A stretch of DNA of 64,000 bases from Opitutaceae bacterium (GTDB lineage Bacteria; Verrucomicrobiota; Verrucomicrobiia; Opitutales; Opitutaceae), in assembly GCA_019634615.1 (NCBI GenBank), contig JAHCAZ010000001.1:1-64000 (forward strand), read 5' to 3'. Position numbers and translations under genes: made by a program. Shown in pieces: positions 29,701-38,560 of this stretch. Under the pieces are notes generated by a model. The model was not told the origin of the DNA. It saw only the letters and a list, made by a program, of their open reading frames with translations, and made no database searches. How positions within the stretch are numbered: position 1 is the first letter of the stretch; each line of letters starts with the position of its first letter.

Positions 29701-29715
29701 GCGGCCCCGCAGACC

Positions 29716-30318
29716 ATGCCTGCCGCCTTCCCGCCTTCCTCCAGTTGCCTCCTCCGGTCCATGGTCGTGCCGGGCCGCCGGCGGCCAAGACGCGTGGCGG
29801 TGCCTGGACGGCTCGGGCTGGTCGTCATCCATACGGGTGACGGCAAGGGCAAGACCACGGCGGCCCTCGGCCTGGTGGCGCGCATGCTGGCCCACGGCGG
29901 CCGATGTGCGGTGGTGCAGTTTGTCAAGGAGCGGCGCGATGCGGCGACGCGCCTGCTGCGTCATCCGCGCCTGCATTGGCATTGTGTCGGCGGCGGCTTC
30001 ACCTGGGAGGCGGCCGATCCCACGCATCTGCGGTTGGCCTGTGAAACCGGCTGGCAGCTGGCGACCGACTGCCTGAGCGACCCGGGTTACGACTTGGTGC
30101 TGCTGGACGAGCTGAACATCGTCCTGGCGGCCGGCTACCTCGATCCGGAGCCGGTGTTGGCGGCCCTGGCCGCCCGGCCGCGCACGCAGCACGTCGCGAT
30201 CACCGGGCGCCACGCCCTGCCTGAGCTGGTGGCTGCCGCCGACCTCGTGACCGAAATGCGCCCGGTGAAGCACCCGTTCGACCGCGGCCTGCCAGCTCAG
30301 GCTGGGATCGAGTTCTGA
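29716..30318 (+). CDS. cobO: Cob(I)alamin adenosyltransferase (CobA/CobO/BtuR type)
   Basis: A 200-residue ATP:corrinoid adenosyltransferase, which attaches the adenosyl group to imported corrinoid to make coenzyme B12. The P-loop TGDGKGKTTAALG is at 40-52, LLDELNIVL near 129 is the Walker-B region, and the C-terminus ends KHPFDRGLPAQAGIEF, which closely follows the family. The start at 29716 gives an N-terminal extension of normal length; an ATG 15 codons later is also possible. It is the last gene of the riboswitch operon, 15 bases after the leaderless BtuF-like gene. Confidence 0.9.
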   Translation: MPAAFPPSSSCLLRSMVVPGRRRPRRVAVPGRLGLVVIHTGDGKGKTTAALGLVARMLAHGGRCAVVQFVKERRDAATRLLRHPRLHWHCVGGGFTWEAADPTHLRLACETGWQLATDCLSDPGYDLVLLDELNIVLAAGYLDPEPVLAALAARPRTQHVAITGRHALPELVAAADLVTEMRPVKHPFDRGLPAQAGIEF

Positions 30319-30416
30319 CGCCGCCGGCGTGCCGGGCTGGTTAAACTGGGGTTGTCACGGCACCTGTGCCCTGACGTCACCACACCCCGGTAGGGGGATC
30401 CTTCCGTTTGGCTCCC

Positions 30417-30566
30417 ATGATCGACTATCTGCAAAAGATCCTCGCCGCCCGCGTACACGACGTGGAGAAGGGGACGCCGCTGCACCTGGAGGCCTGCGCG
30501 AAATTCACGTTCGTGCACCCGTTCGACGATCCCGACGTGATCGCAGGGCAGAGAACCATCGCGATG
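30417..30566 (+). pseudogene. Internally deleted ilvA remnant
   Basis: Two blocks match the intact ilvA at 32037. The first starts at the same ATG context (GCTCCCATGATCGACTA) and covers about 22 N-terminal codons. The second, about 30499-30566, covers the segment encoding [17 protein letters not shown]. About 105 codons between them are missing, with a short replacement encoding HLEACA. The frame remains open and runs on into sequence antisense to metY. The upstream ~25 bases also resemble the ilvA leader. It is not a functional dehydratase, since the PLP lysine region is absent. Confidence 0.82.
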
Positions 30567-30601
30567 GGCGAGCCCGTGCGAATGACGGGAGCAGGGCCGG
30601 C

Positions 30602-31900
30602 TCAGAGCTTGGCCAGCGCCTGCTCAAGGTCGGCCTGCAGGTCGGCGAAGTCCTCGATGCCGAGCGAGAGGCGGATGTAGTCCGGCTTCACGCCGGAAGC
30701 GGCCTGCTCCGCGGCACTGAGCTGGCTGTGGGTCGTGCTCGCGGGATGGATGGCGAGGGACTTGGCGTCGCCGATGTTGGCGAGATGGGAGAACAGCTTG
30801 AGGCTCTCGATGAACTTGCGGCCGGCCTCGAAGCCGCCCTTGACGCCGAAGCCGAGCAGGCCGCCGAAGCCGCCGCTGAGGTACTTCTTGGCCGCGGCGT
30901 GGTTGGGGCTGGACTTCAGGCCGGGGTAGTTGACCCAGGCGACCTTGTCGTGGGCGGCGAGGAACTCGGCGGTCTTGAGGGCGTTCTCGCAGATGCGCGG
31001 CATGCGCAGATGCAGGGTCTCGAGGCCCTGCAGCATCAGGAAGGCATTGAAGGGCGAGATGCAGGCGCCGACGTCGCGGAGCAGCTGCAGGCGCATCTTC
31101 AGGATGTAGGCGACGTTGGCGCCGCCGGCCGGCGGGAAGGACTTGAAGGCGTCCCAGTGGACTAGGCCGTGGTAGCTCGCGTCCGGCTGGGTGAAGCCGG
31201 GGAAGCGGCCGCGGCCCCAGTCGAAGTTGCCGCCGTCCACCACGATGCCGCCGATCGACGTGCCGTGGCCGCCGATGTACTTGGTCGAGGAGTGGACGAC
31301 GATGTTCGCGCCCCACTCGAACGGGCGGTTGAGGAGGGGCGAGAGGCAGGTGTTGTCGATGATCAGCGGCACGCCGGCCTCGCGGGCGATCTTCGCGACC
31401 TCCTCGAAGGGGAAGATATTGAGCGCGGGATTGCCCAGGCCCTCGCCGTAGAAGGCCTTCGTATTGGGCTTCAGCGCGCGGCGGAAGGCGTCGGGGTCGC
31501 CGGCGTCGACGAAGGAGACCTCGATGCCGAGCTTTGGCAGGGTGTAGTGGAAGAGATTGTAGGTGCCGCCGTACAGCTGCGAGACCGAGACAAGGTGGTC
31601 GCCCGCCCCGGCGATATTGAGGATCGCATCGGTGATCGCCGCCTGCCCCGAGGCATGGGCCAGCGCCCCCGAGCCGCCCTCGAGCGCGGCCACGCGCTGC
31701 TCGAAGACATCGGTCGTCGGGTTCATGATGCGCGTGTAGATGTTGCCGAGCTCCTTCAGCGCAAAGAGGTTCGCGGCGTGCTCCGTGTCGCGGAAGACGT
31801 AGCTCGTCGTCTGGTAGATCGGCACGGCGCGCGAGCCGGTGGCGGGGTCCGGCGATTGGCCGGCGTGGAGGGCCTTGGTTCCGAGTCCGGGGGTTTTCAT
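30602..31900 (-). CDS. metY: O-acetylhomoserine/O-succinylhomoserine sulfhydrylase family enzyme
   Basis: A 432-residue gamma-family PLP enzyme. The start is the ATG of [19 protein letters not shown]; upstream codons lack family resemblance. Motifs are [20 protein letters not shown] near 55, the cofactor lysine K207 in [11 protein letters not shown], and the late TTHSQL near 388. The length and pattern fit MetY, which makes homocysteine from O-acetylhomoserine and sulphide. That would supply the substrate of the MetH pair encoded nearby. It sits between the intact ilvA (divergent) and its remnant. Confidence 0.85.
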   Translation of the reverse strand: MKTPGLGTKALHAGQSPDPATGSRAVPIYQTTSYVFRDTEHAANLFALKELGNIYTRIMNPTTDVFEQRVAALEGGSGALAHASGQAAITDAILNIAGAGDHLVSVSQLYGGTYNLFHYTLPKLGIEVSFVDAGDPDAFRRALKPNTKAFYGEGLGNPALNIFPFEEVAKIAREAGVPLIIDNTCLSPLLNRPFEWGANIVVHSSTKYIGGHGTSIGGIVVDGGNFDWGRGRFPGFTQPDASYHGLVHWDAFKSFPPAGGANVAYILKMRLQLLRDVGACISPFNAFLMLQGLETLHLRMPRICENALKTAEFLAAHDKVAWVNYPGLKSSPNHAAAKKYLSGGFGGLLGFGVKGGFEAGRKFIESLKLFSHLANIGDAKSLAIHPASTTHSQLSAAEQAASGVKPDYIRLSLGIEDFADLQADLEQALAKL

Positions 31901-32036
31901 GGGAGGGCGAATTGAAGGTGGCGCCCGCGGAAATGCAACCGCGCGGCGTGTCATGGCCGGAAAAATGGGTTCGACATCGCCGCCCCCGGCTGGCACGACC
32001 ACCCCTCCGGAGGGGGTATCCCTCTGCCTAGCTCCC

Positions 32037-33545
32037 ATGATCGACTACCTGCAAAAGATCCTGACCGCCCGTGTGTACGATGTGGCGAAGGAGACGCCGC
32101 TGGAGAAGGCGGCGCACCTCTCCGCGCGGCTCAACAACACCCTGCTCCTGAAGCGCGAGGACATGCAGAGTGTTTTCTCGTTCAAGCTGCGCGGCGCGTA
32201 CAACAAGATGGCGCAGCTGTCCGCGGCGGAGCTGGCGCGCGGCGTGGTCTGCGCCTCCGCCGGCAACCACGCCCAGGGTGTGGCCCTGGCCGCCAAGCGC
32301 CTGGGCGCCCGCGCGGTGATCGTGATGCCGGTGACGACCCCGCAGGTGAAGGTGCACGCCGTCAAGGCGCGCGGCGCCGAGGTGGTCCTGCACGGCGACA
32401 CCTACGACGACGCGTACGCCCATGCGCTGGACCTGGCGGCCCGCGAGAAGGTCACGTTTGTGCACCCGTTCGACGACCCCGACGTGATCGCGGGGCAGGG
32501 GACGATCGCGATGGAGATCCTGCAGCAGCACCCGGGGCCGCTGCACGCGATCTTCGTGGCGATCGGCGGCGGCGGCCTCGCTGCCGGCGTGGCCGCCTAC
32601 GTGAAGCGGGTGCGGCCCGAGGTGAAGGTGATCGGCGTGGAGCCCGTCGATGCCGACGCCATGGACCGCTCCCTCAAGGCCGGCCGCCGCGTGCGGCTCG
32701 ACCGCGTGGGTCTCTTTGCCGACGGCGTCGCCGTGCGGCAGGTCGGCGTCGAGACGTTCCGGCTCTGTCGGAAACACCTCGACGGGATGATTTTGGTGGA
32801 CACGGACGACATCTGCGCGGCGACGAAGGACGTCTTCGAGGACTCGCGCGCCGTGCTCGAGCCGGCCGGCGCCCTGGCCGTGGCCGGGGCCAAGGCGTAT
32901 GTCGAGCAGCACCGGCTGAAGGGCGAGACCCTCGTCGCCATCGCCTGCGGGGCCAATCTCAACTTCGACCGCCTGCGTTTCATCGCCGAGCGTGCCGAGC
33001 TGGGCGAGCACCGCGAGGCTGTCCTCGCCGTCACGATCCCGGAGGGCCCCGGCAGCCTGAAGCGTTTCTGCGCCCTCATCGGCCGGCGCAGCGTGACCGA
33101 GTTCAATTACCGCATCGCCGAGGCCAAGGCCGCGCACATCTTCGTCGGCATCCAGACCGCCGCGAGGGGCGAGAGCGAGAAGATCGCCGCGCATTTCAGC
33201 CGCCACGGTTTCGAGACCCTGGACCTGACCAATGACGAGATGGCCAAGCTGCACATCCGCCACCTCGTCGGCGGCCGCTCGCCGCTGGCGGCGGACGAGC
33301 GCCTGTTCCGGTTCGAGTTCCCGGAGCGCCCCGGCGCGCTGATGCGGTTCCTCGAGTCGATGTCGCCCAACTGGAACATCAGCCTGTTCCACTACCGCAA
33401 CCACGGCGCCGACTACGGCCGCGTGCTCATGGGCCTCCAGGTCCCCGCCGCCGAGACGAAGCAGCTCGCGGTCTTCCTGCGCCAGCTCGGCTACCGCTAC
33501 TGGGACGAGTCCGAGAACCCGGCGTACAAATTGTTCCTGCGGTAA
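32037..33545 (+). CDS. ilvA: Threonine dehydratase, biosynthetic
   Basis: A 502-residue threonine deaminase that makes 2-oxobutanoate for isoleucine. It starts at the ATG of [15 protein letters not shown]; the earlier open frame runs over metY. The PLP lysine is K50 in [11 protein letters not shown], the phosphate loop is IGGGGLAAG near 182, and the C-terminal third holds two ACT-like modules ([13 protein letters not shown], and [14 protein letters not shown]). Full length suggests feedback control by isoleucine as in the classic biosynthetic enzyme. A truncated duplicate lies at 30417. Confidence 0.93.
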   Translation: MIDYLQKILTARVYDVAKETPLEKAAHLSARLNNTLLLKREDMQSVFSFKLRGAYNKMAQLSAAELARGVVCASAGNHAQGVALAAKRLGARAVIVMPVTTPQVKVHAVKARGAEVVLHGDTYDDAYAHALDLAAREKVTFVHPFDDPDVIAGQGTIAMEILQQHPGPLHAIFVAIGGGGLAAGVAAYVKRVRPEVKVIGVEPVDADAMDRSLKAGRRVRLDRVGLFADGVAVRQVGVETFRLCRKHLDGMILVDTDDICAATKDVFEDSRAVLEPAGALAVAGAKAYVEQHRLKGETLVAIACGANLNFDRLRFIAERAELGEHREAVLAVTIPEGPGSLKRFCALIGRRSVTEFNYRIAEAKAAHIFVGIQTAARGESEKIAAHFSRHGFETLDLTNDEMAKLHIRHLVGGRSPLAADERLFRFEFPERPGALMRFLESMSPNWNISLFHYRNHGADYGRVLMGLQVPAAETKQLAVFLRQLGYRYWDESENPAYKLFLR

Positions 33546-33550
33546 TCACG

Positions 33551-33635
33551 GTCGGGCACGCGCTAGCGCGCTGGCCCACGGGCTGAGTGCCGGCCGTGGG
33601 AGTCGCCGTAGGTCAGCGCGCTTGCGCGCGCCCGC
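33551..33635. repeat. Inverted pair of REP elements (BIME-like)
   Basis: A REP-like palindrome headed by GTAG (GTAGGTCAGCGCG, 33608 onward) faces an inverted, diverged copy at 33551-33580. The pair lies between the convergent ilvA and RAYT genes. Each unit can fold as a hairpin and may act as a terminator and as a RAYT target. Confidence 0.75.
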
Positions 33636-33640
33636 TTGGG

Positions 33641-34150
33641 CTAAGTCAACCATTCAGGTAGCGGTCTTTCCAACTCGGGGCCGGGCTTGAACCACTGCGC
33701 TTCGTGCTCGCCGAGCCAAAACCACGGATAGGCTTCGTCCAACCGAATCAGGTGGGCGTGGTAGGGATTCAGGTAAATATACCGGATGACATCTTCGACG
33801 GGATCGTCGGGTCGCATGCGGTGCTCGTAATAGTTGCCCTGCCACGCGAGCCCGGACGCTTGCAGGGCGGGTCTGGTCTTGGCCTTCAACCGGCCAATCA
33901 CCTGGCCAAGGGTGAGTCTGCCGGTCAAGACGACCAAGAGATGAACGTGATCAGGCATGATCACTGCCGCCCGCAGAAGGAGGGTTTGATCGTTTACCAT
34001 GGCGTCCAACTCCCGCCGGATCGCGGATCCGGACGCGGACGAGTTAAGTCCAAGAACGCGATGCCGGGTGCAGAGGGTGAGGAAGTAGCCGGTTCCATCC
34101 AACGATACACGGTGCCGGCGGAGTGCTTCATAACCGCCGGACTGTTTCAT
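33641..34150 (-). CDS. REP-associated tyrosine transposase (RAYT)
   Basis: A 169-residue Y1/HUH single-strand transposase of the RAYT (IS200/IS605-related) group. The HUH metal motif is in IMPDHVHLLVV (H68, H70), and the catalytic tyrosine is probably Y124 or Y126 in IRYIYLNPYHAHL. The N-terminal RRHRVSLDGTGYFLTLCT is family-like. The ATG at 34150 was chosen over an in-frame TTG four codons upstream. REP palindromes flank it on both sides and recur elsewhere in the window, as expected for a domesticated transposase that maintains REP sequences. Intact and apparently functional. Confidence 0.88.
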   Translation of the reverse strand: MKQSGGYEALRRHRVSLDGTGYFLTLCTRHRVLGLNSSASGSAIRRELDAMVNDQTLLLRAAVIMPDHVHLLVVLTGRLTLGQVIGRLKAKTRPALQASGLAWQGNYYEHRMRPDDPVEDVIRYIYLNPYHAHLIRLDEAYPWFWLGEHEAQWFKPGPELERPLPEWLT

Positions 34151-34170
34151 GAGGGGTGGCAAACCACGCG

Positions 34171-34200
34171 GTCGGGCGCGCGCGAGCGCGCTGGCCTACG
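34171..34200 (-). repeat. Single REP element beside RAYT
   Basis: Read on the minus strand this is GTAGGCCAGCGCGCTCGCG followed by CGCGCCCGAC, the same plan as the other REP units. It sits between the RAYT start and the recQ stop. Confidence 0.75.
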
Positions 34201-34208
34201 GCGGTGGT

Positions 34209-36035
34209 TCATTCGAACACCTGCCGCGAGTTGGTCTCCAGGTACGCGGCGATCTCGCGGGCGAAGGTTTCGCCGAACTCGGCGCGCTTCTTCTCGCCGA
34301 GGCCGAAAAGGCCGGCCATGTCGCCGACCGAGGTCGGGTACTCGCGGGCCATGGCGCGGAGCGTGGTGTCGCCGAAGATGACGTAGGCCGGCACCGCGCG
34401 CTCGTCGGCGAGGCGCTTGCGCAGCTGGCGGAGGCGCTCGAACAGCAACTCGTCGCAGGCGACGTCCCCCGTGCGGCGGACGGCCCGGCGCGCGACCGGG
34501 AGGTCCATGGGCTTGGTCAGGGTGACCGGGGTGCGTTGCCGTAGCACCGCCATCCCCTCCGCGGTGAGGTCGAGCGTGGCATACTCGCCCTCGGCCACGG
34601 CGACATAACCGAGTCGCAGCAGCTCGCGCCCGATGGCGGCCCAGACGGAGCGGGTGAGCTCGCGGCCGATGCCGTAGGTCGTCAACCGGTCGTGGCCCCA
34701 GCGGCGGATCTTCTCCGTGTCGGCCCCGGTCAGTACCTCGATGACGTGGGTCTGGCCGACGGTGAACCGGCTGGCCTGGCGGATGCGGTAGACGCAGGAG
34801 AGGAACTTGTGCGCGGCCACGGTGCCGTCGTAGGTCTCGCGCGGCTCGAGGCAGTTGTCGCAGGCGCCGCAGTTGTCGAGGGCGAAGGTTTCGCCGAAGT
34901 AGCCGAGCAGCTCCGACCGCCGGCACCCGGCGCTCTCCGCGTAGTGCACGATCTGACGGAGCTGGGTGCGCGCGACCTGCTGCTCCTGCGCGTCGGTCAT
35001 CTGGTCGAGGAAATGGGTCTGCTTCGCGATGTCGCCCGGGCTGAAAAGCAGCAGGCAGTCGCCCGGCAGGCCGTCGCGCCCGGCCCGGCCGGTCTCCTGG
35101 TAGTAGCCCTCGATGTTCTTCGGCAGGTCGTGGTGGATGATCCAGCGGACGTTCGGCTTGTTGATGCCCATGCCGAAGGCGATGGTCGCGCAGATGATGC
35201 GGGTGTCGTCGCGCAGGAAACGCTCCTGGTTCTGCGTGCGCTCCTCGGGGCTGAGCCCGGCATGATAGGCGCGGGCCGGGAAACCGCGGCCGGCCAGCGC
35301 CTCCGCGAGGCGCTCCGTCGCGGCGCGGCTGGCGCAGTAGATGATGCCGCTCTCGTGTTCGCGGCGGCGCACGAAGTCGATGACCTGCTTCAGCGGCTGG
35401 TCCTTGGGCGTGACCCGGTACGTGAGATTGGGCCGGTTGAAGCTCGCGACAAAGGTGGTGGGCTCGCGCAGCTTGAGCTGCGTGATGATGTCGGCGCGGA
35501 CGCGCTCCGTGGCGGTGGCCGTCAGCGCCATGAACGGCACGTCCGGCAGCGCCGCCCGCAGCCGGGCGAGCTGGCGGTACTCGGGGCGGAAATCGTGGCC
35601 CCATTCCGAGACGCAGTGCGCCTCGTCGATGGCGAGGCAGGCGACTTTCCAGCTCCGCAGGTTCTCCTGCCAGCCGTCGAGCATCAGCCGCTCCGGCGCG
35701 ACGTAGAGGAGCTTGAAGGCGCCCTGGTGAAGGCCGCGCAGGCGGCGGCGCGATTCGTCGGCATCGAGGCTCGAGTTGAGGAAGGTGGCGGCCACGCCGC
35801 TGGCCACCAGCTGGTCGACCTGGTCCTTCATCAGGGCGATGAGCGGCGAGACGACGACCGTGAGCCCGGGACGCAGCAGGGCCGGCAGCTGGAAGCAGAG
35901 CGACTTGCCGCCGCCCGTCGGCAGCAGCGCAAACACATCCTTGCCGGCCAGCGTGGCCTCGCAGATCTCGCGCTGGAGCGGCCGGAAGGTGGTGTAGCCG
36001 AAAGTGGCCTGGAGCGTGCGGGCGAGAGCGGACAT
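34209..36035 (-). CDS. recQ: ATP-dependent DNA helicase RecQ
   Basis: A 608-residue RecQ helicase. The start is the ATG of MSALARTLQATFGYTTFRPLQ; a longer frame upstream is unlike the family. It has Walker A LLPTGGGKS near 38-45, DEAH at 137-140 with CVSEWGHDFRPEY, the helicase C domain (ETGRAGRDG), the zinc-binding cysteines in CRRSELLGYFGE and NCGACDNC, a winged-helix RQC region, and a C-terminal HRDC-like domain. It unwinds DNA 3'-5' in recombination and fork repair. Full length with all domains. Confidence 0.93.
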   Translation of the reverse strand: MSALARTLQATFGYTTFRPLQREICEATLAGKDVFALLPTGGGKSLCFQLPALLRPGLTVVVSPLIALMKDQVDQLVASGVAATFLNSSLDADESRRRLRGLHQGAFKLLYVAPERLMLDGWQENLRSWKVACLAIDEAHCVSEWGHDFRPEYRQLARLRAALPDVPFMALTATATERVRADIITQLKLREPTTFVASFNRPNLTYRVTPKDQPLKQVIDFVRRREHESGIIYCASRAATERLAEALAGRGFPARAYHAGLSPEERTQNQERFLRDDTRIICATIAFGMGINKPNVRWIIHHDLPKNIEGYYQETGRAGRDGLPGDCLLLFSPGDIAKQTHFLDQMTDAQEQQVARTQLRQIVHYAESAGCRRSELLGYFGETFALDNCGACDNCLEPRETYDGTVAAHKFLSCVYRIRQASRFTVGQTHVIEVLTGADTEKIRRWGHDRLTTYGIGRELTRSVWAAIGRELLRLGYVAVAEGEYATLDLTAEGMAVLRQRTPVTLTKPMDLPVARRAVRRTGDVACDELLFERLRQLRKRLADERAVPAYVIFGDTTLRAMAREYPTSVGDMAGLFGLGEKKRAEFGETFAREIAAYLETNSRQVFE

Positions 36036-36174
36036 GTGGGCGCCCACGGAATTGTTTAACAACGCAGACGCAAGACTCGGCTGCGTTTGCGGGTGAAGAT
36101 TACCCAAACCGGGGTAACCACGGATGTTGGGTGCGGGTCTTCCGGGGAATATCCTTGAGCCTAATTCCGCCACC

Positions 36175-36229
36175 GTGGGTCAGCCCGCTTGCGGGCGCGG
36201 GTTGGGCGCGCGCAAGCGCGCTGACCTAC
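36175..36229. repeat. REP inverted pair downstream of the AlkZ-type gene
   Basis: GTGGGTCAGCCCGCTTGCGGGC opens the element and GCGCAAGCGCGCTGACCTAC closes it, so two REP units face each other. It starts just after the recQ promoter side and ends eight bases before the stop of the AlkZ-type gene. Confidence 0.72.
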
Positions 36230-36236
36230 CGAAGCC

Positions 36237-37400
36237 TCACACCTTCAATCCGAGGAATCCCGCGAGATCCCGCACCGCGCCGCTGACACGGTAGCCGCGG
36301 CGGACGGAGCGCGTGACGACGCGGAGCCGGCGCTGGGGGCGGTCGGCCTTCGGGTCGACGTGGCCGACGAGTTCCGCGCCGGCGAGGATGGGCAGGGCGT
36401 AGTAGCCGCGCACGCGCTTGGCCGGCGGGGTGTAAACCTCCCACGTGTAGTCGAAATCCCACACCTGCTGCGTCACGCGGCGGTCGTAGATCAACGGGTC
36501 GAGCGGCGCGAGCAGGCGGGGCGAATCGCGATCGGCCGGCGCCGGCGCGTCGAACAACGGCACATCCTCGCGCAGGCAGTGCAACGTGGGGCCGCCGGGC
36601 AGTTGGACGGCCAGCACGCGGTCCGCCACGAGGGCCAGTTCCGCCTTTTTCAACAGCACGAGCCGGCGCTGGCGCAGTTTCAGCAGCGCCTCCCAGCGTG
36701 CCGTCTCGGCGGAGGACGGCTCGCGGCTGGCCAGGACTGCCGCGGGCAGCACCCGCTCGGGGAGGTCGTAGAGCCGCCGGCTGCCGTCGCGTTGGGCGAT
36801 AAGCAGGCGACCGTGGAAAAAGAGCTTCTGCATGGCCGACTTGACCAGCGTGGCGGCGCCCCACACGGCGCGGGCGCGGCGGCCGTCGTTGAGCGCATCG
36901 GAGTTGAGCGGCCCGCGCTCGGCGAGGGCCGCGAGGATGCGCGGCTCCAACTCGCGCTCGCGCGCAGTCAGCTTGCCCGACCAGGCGCCGTGTCGGCGGG
37001 TGCGCGCCCGCATCGCGGCCAGCAGGTGCGGCCAGGCATCGGGCGTGAACACCGTGAGGACCCCCGTCGAGGGCAGGTGGTGCTCGAAGGCACGCCGGGC
37101 GGCCGCCGGCAGCGGCGCGCCGTCCCCGTGCACGTGGCGCATCAGGTCACCCTCCCGGTAGCCGGCGACGCGGTTGCGCAGGATCAGGTCGTGCATCCGC
37201 CCGCAGACATTGATCGGGTCGATCTGCACATACCCGTGGTGCGTCAGGGCTGCCCCGACGTCCGGCGCCGGCGCATCAAGCAACAGCGCCCGCCGCATGA
37301 AGCGACGAGCGGCAAGCGGGGTGACCTTCAGCGCGGCGGGCACGGCCGCCGATTCAGTGCCGCCAGCGTCGAAAAACAAGCCCCGTTCTTTGTCACGCAT
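36237..37400 (-). CDS. AlkZ/YcaQ-type winged-helix DNA glycosylase family protein
   Basis: A 387-residue protein of the HTH_42 family that includes the interstrand-crosslink glycosylase AlkZ/YcaQ. The family Q-phi-D catalytic motif is visible as YVQIDPINVCGR near residue 59, and the later LAPLDPLIYDRRVTQQ and WEVYTPPAKRVRGYYALPIL are typical. The ATG at 37400 lies inside a perfect palindrome; a GTG at 37454 is an alternative start inside a second palindrome. It is on the same strand as the sigma-factor gene, 92 bases downstream of it. It probably removes alkylated bases or unhooks crosslinks. Confidence 0.8.
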   Translation of the reverse strand: MRDKERGLFFDAGGTESAAVPAALKVTPLAARRFMRRALLLDAPAPDVGAALTHHGYVQIDPINVCGRMHDLILRNRVAGYREGDLMRHVHGDGAPLPAAARRAFEHHLPSTGVLTVFTPDAWPHLLAAMRARTRRHGAWSGKLTARERELEPRILAALAERGPLNSDALNDGRRARAVWGAATLVKSAMQKLFFHGRLLIAQRDGSRRLYDLPERVLPAAVLASREPSSAETARWEALLKLRQRRLVLLKKAELALVADRVLAVQLPGGPTLHCLREDVPLFDAPAPADRDSPRLLAPLDPLIYDRRVTQQVWDFDYTWEVYTPPAKRVRGYYALPILAGAELVGHVDPKADRPQRRLRVVTRSVRRGYRVSGAVRDLAGFLGLKV

Positions 37401-37468
37401 TACGTGACAAAGCAGGGAGTGACACCCGCCAAGGCGGCCGCGATCGAATGTCACGCAATGCGTGACAA
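37390..37468. promoter_or_regulatory. Twin palindromes, operator-like, at the AlkZ-type start
   Basis: TTGTCACG-CATTA-CGTGACAA (37390-37410, 8-base arms) and TGTCACGC-AAT-GCGTGACA (37450-37468, 8-base arms) share the core TGTCACG...CGTGACA. Their centres are about 59 bases apart. The first covers the chosen start codon and the second a possible earlier start. This is the layout of a repressor binding two operators. Confidence 0.6.
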
Positions 37469-37492
37469 CGGAAACGGCCGGGTGGGGTGTTT

Positions 37493-38215
37493 TCAGGCGT
37501 AGGCCAGGGCCGGCCGCCCATACGCGGCGCGGGCGGACAGGAAGTAGTCGGTCGCGGGGGTGTCGGGCGTGAACTCGGGGCAGTGCTCGGCGATGAGTTC
37601 GCGGAGCTGCTCGCGGGCGCGGGCGATGCGGCTTTTCACGGTGCCGACGTTGATGCGGAGGGTCTGGGCGATCTCCTCGTAGGGCAGGTTGAGGATGTTG
37701 CGCATGGTCAGGATCTCGCGGTGGCGGCGGTCGAGCTGCTCCATGCAGGCGGCGATGAGCGCCGTGAATTCGCCGGTGGCGGTCTCCTGCGCCGGGTCGT
37801 GGCTCGGCGCGGCGACGAGGTCGGCGAAGGTGGCGTCACCGGTCTCGCCGATGGTATGGTCGAGCGAGAGCGAGTCCTGCCGGCGGCGGCGGAAGAAGTA
37901 CCAGTAGCGGTTGCGCGCGAGGTTGACGGCGATGCGGTAGAGCCAGGTGGCGAGCGAGGAATCCCCGCGGAACTTGGCGAGGCCGCGGTAGGCGCGGACG
38001 AAGGTGTCCTGGACGATCTCCTCGGCATCGGTGCGGTTGTGCAGCAGGTTGTGGACGGTCGCGAAGATCTTGGCCTGATAACGCTCCATGATCGTGTTGA
38101 AGGCGCTTTCGTCGCCGGCGTTGAAACGTTGCACGAGCACAGCGTCGATCGCGGCTTCCGCGGCGCTGTCGTTCTTGGTGGGCGAGGGTGTGCGAAGGGA
38201 TGGGCGGGAAGGCAT
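37493..38215 (-). CDS. ECF-type RNA polymerase sigma factor
   Basis: A 240-residue sigma-70-family factor with regions 2 and 4 only. Region 2 is RFNAGDESAFNTIMERY through TFVRAYRGLAKFRGDSSLATWLYRIAVNLARN, and region 4 is LTMRNILNLPYEEIAQTLRI with VGTVKSRIARAREQLRELI. The start is the ATG of MPSRPSLRTPSPTKN. The 90-residue linker and acidic C-terminal tail are slightly long for an ECF factor. No anti-sigma factor is adjacent, so it may be controlled by expression or by a partner elsewhere. Confidence 0.88.
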   Translation of the reverse strand: MPSRPSLRTPSPTKNDSAAEAAIDAVLVQRFNAGDESAFNTIMERYQAKIFATVHNLLHNRTDAEEIVQDTFVRAYRGLAKFRGDSSLATWLYRIAVNLARNRYWYFFRRRRQDSLSLDHTIGETGDATFADLVAAPSHDPAQETATGEFTALIAACMEQLDRRHREILTMRNILNLPYEEIAQTLRINVGTVKSRIARAREQLRELIAEHCPEFTPDTPATDYFLSARAAYGRPALAYA

Positions 38216-38350
38216 GGATGTGGTGGGTTGAACTGAACGCCTTCCTGTTACCCGGATCCGTGCCAGCGGGGCGGAGCCCTTCATAAGTCTCAGCAAACAA
38301 GAGGGATGAATACCTCGGACCGGTCGCACGCCGTGAATCGACGGTCGTAA

Positions 38351-38398
38351 TCGGGCACATTGCCCGACGGCATTTTGCCCGATCTTGCATTACGCAAG
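38351..38398. promoter_or_regulatory. Cluster of short palindromes in the divergent promoter region
   Basis: In the 345-base gap between the sigma gene and the IMPase-type gene, TCGGGCA-CAT-TGCCCGA (38351-38367) has 7-base perfect arms. A TTGCCCGA half-site repeats at 38375-38382, and CTTGC-ATTAC-GCAAG follows at 38384-38398. They may be operators for either divergent gene. The rest of the gap holds the REP pair at 38414-38486. Confidence 0.4.
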
Positions 38399-38413
38399 GC
38401 CAGGACGGCCCCA

Positions 38414-38486
38414 GTAGGCAGCCCGCTCGCGGGCGCTTGTTCGACTCGCGCATGCCCAACTGCGCGCGAGCAAGCTCGCTGCCTAC
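38414..38486. repeat. REP inverted pair, variant sequence
   Basis: GTAGGCAGCCCGCTCGCGGGC on the left faces CGAGCAAGCTCGCTGCCTAC on the right. The GTAG heads and hairpin plan match the other REP units, although the arms are diverged. It lies between divergent genes, not at a 3' end. Confidence 0.7.
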
Positions 38487-38560
38487 CGGGGCATTGGCCG
38501 CGCATCCGGGCAAAGTGCGCTTGCGTCGTCGGTGCGGGCGGCGTGTCGTGGGTTTGCGCC

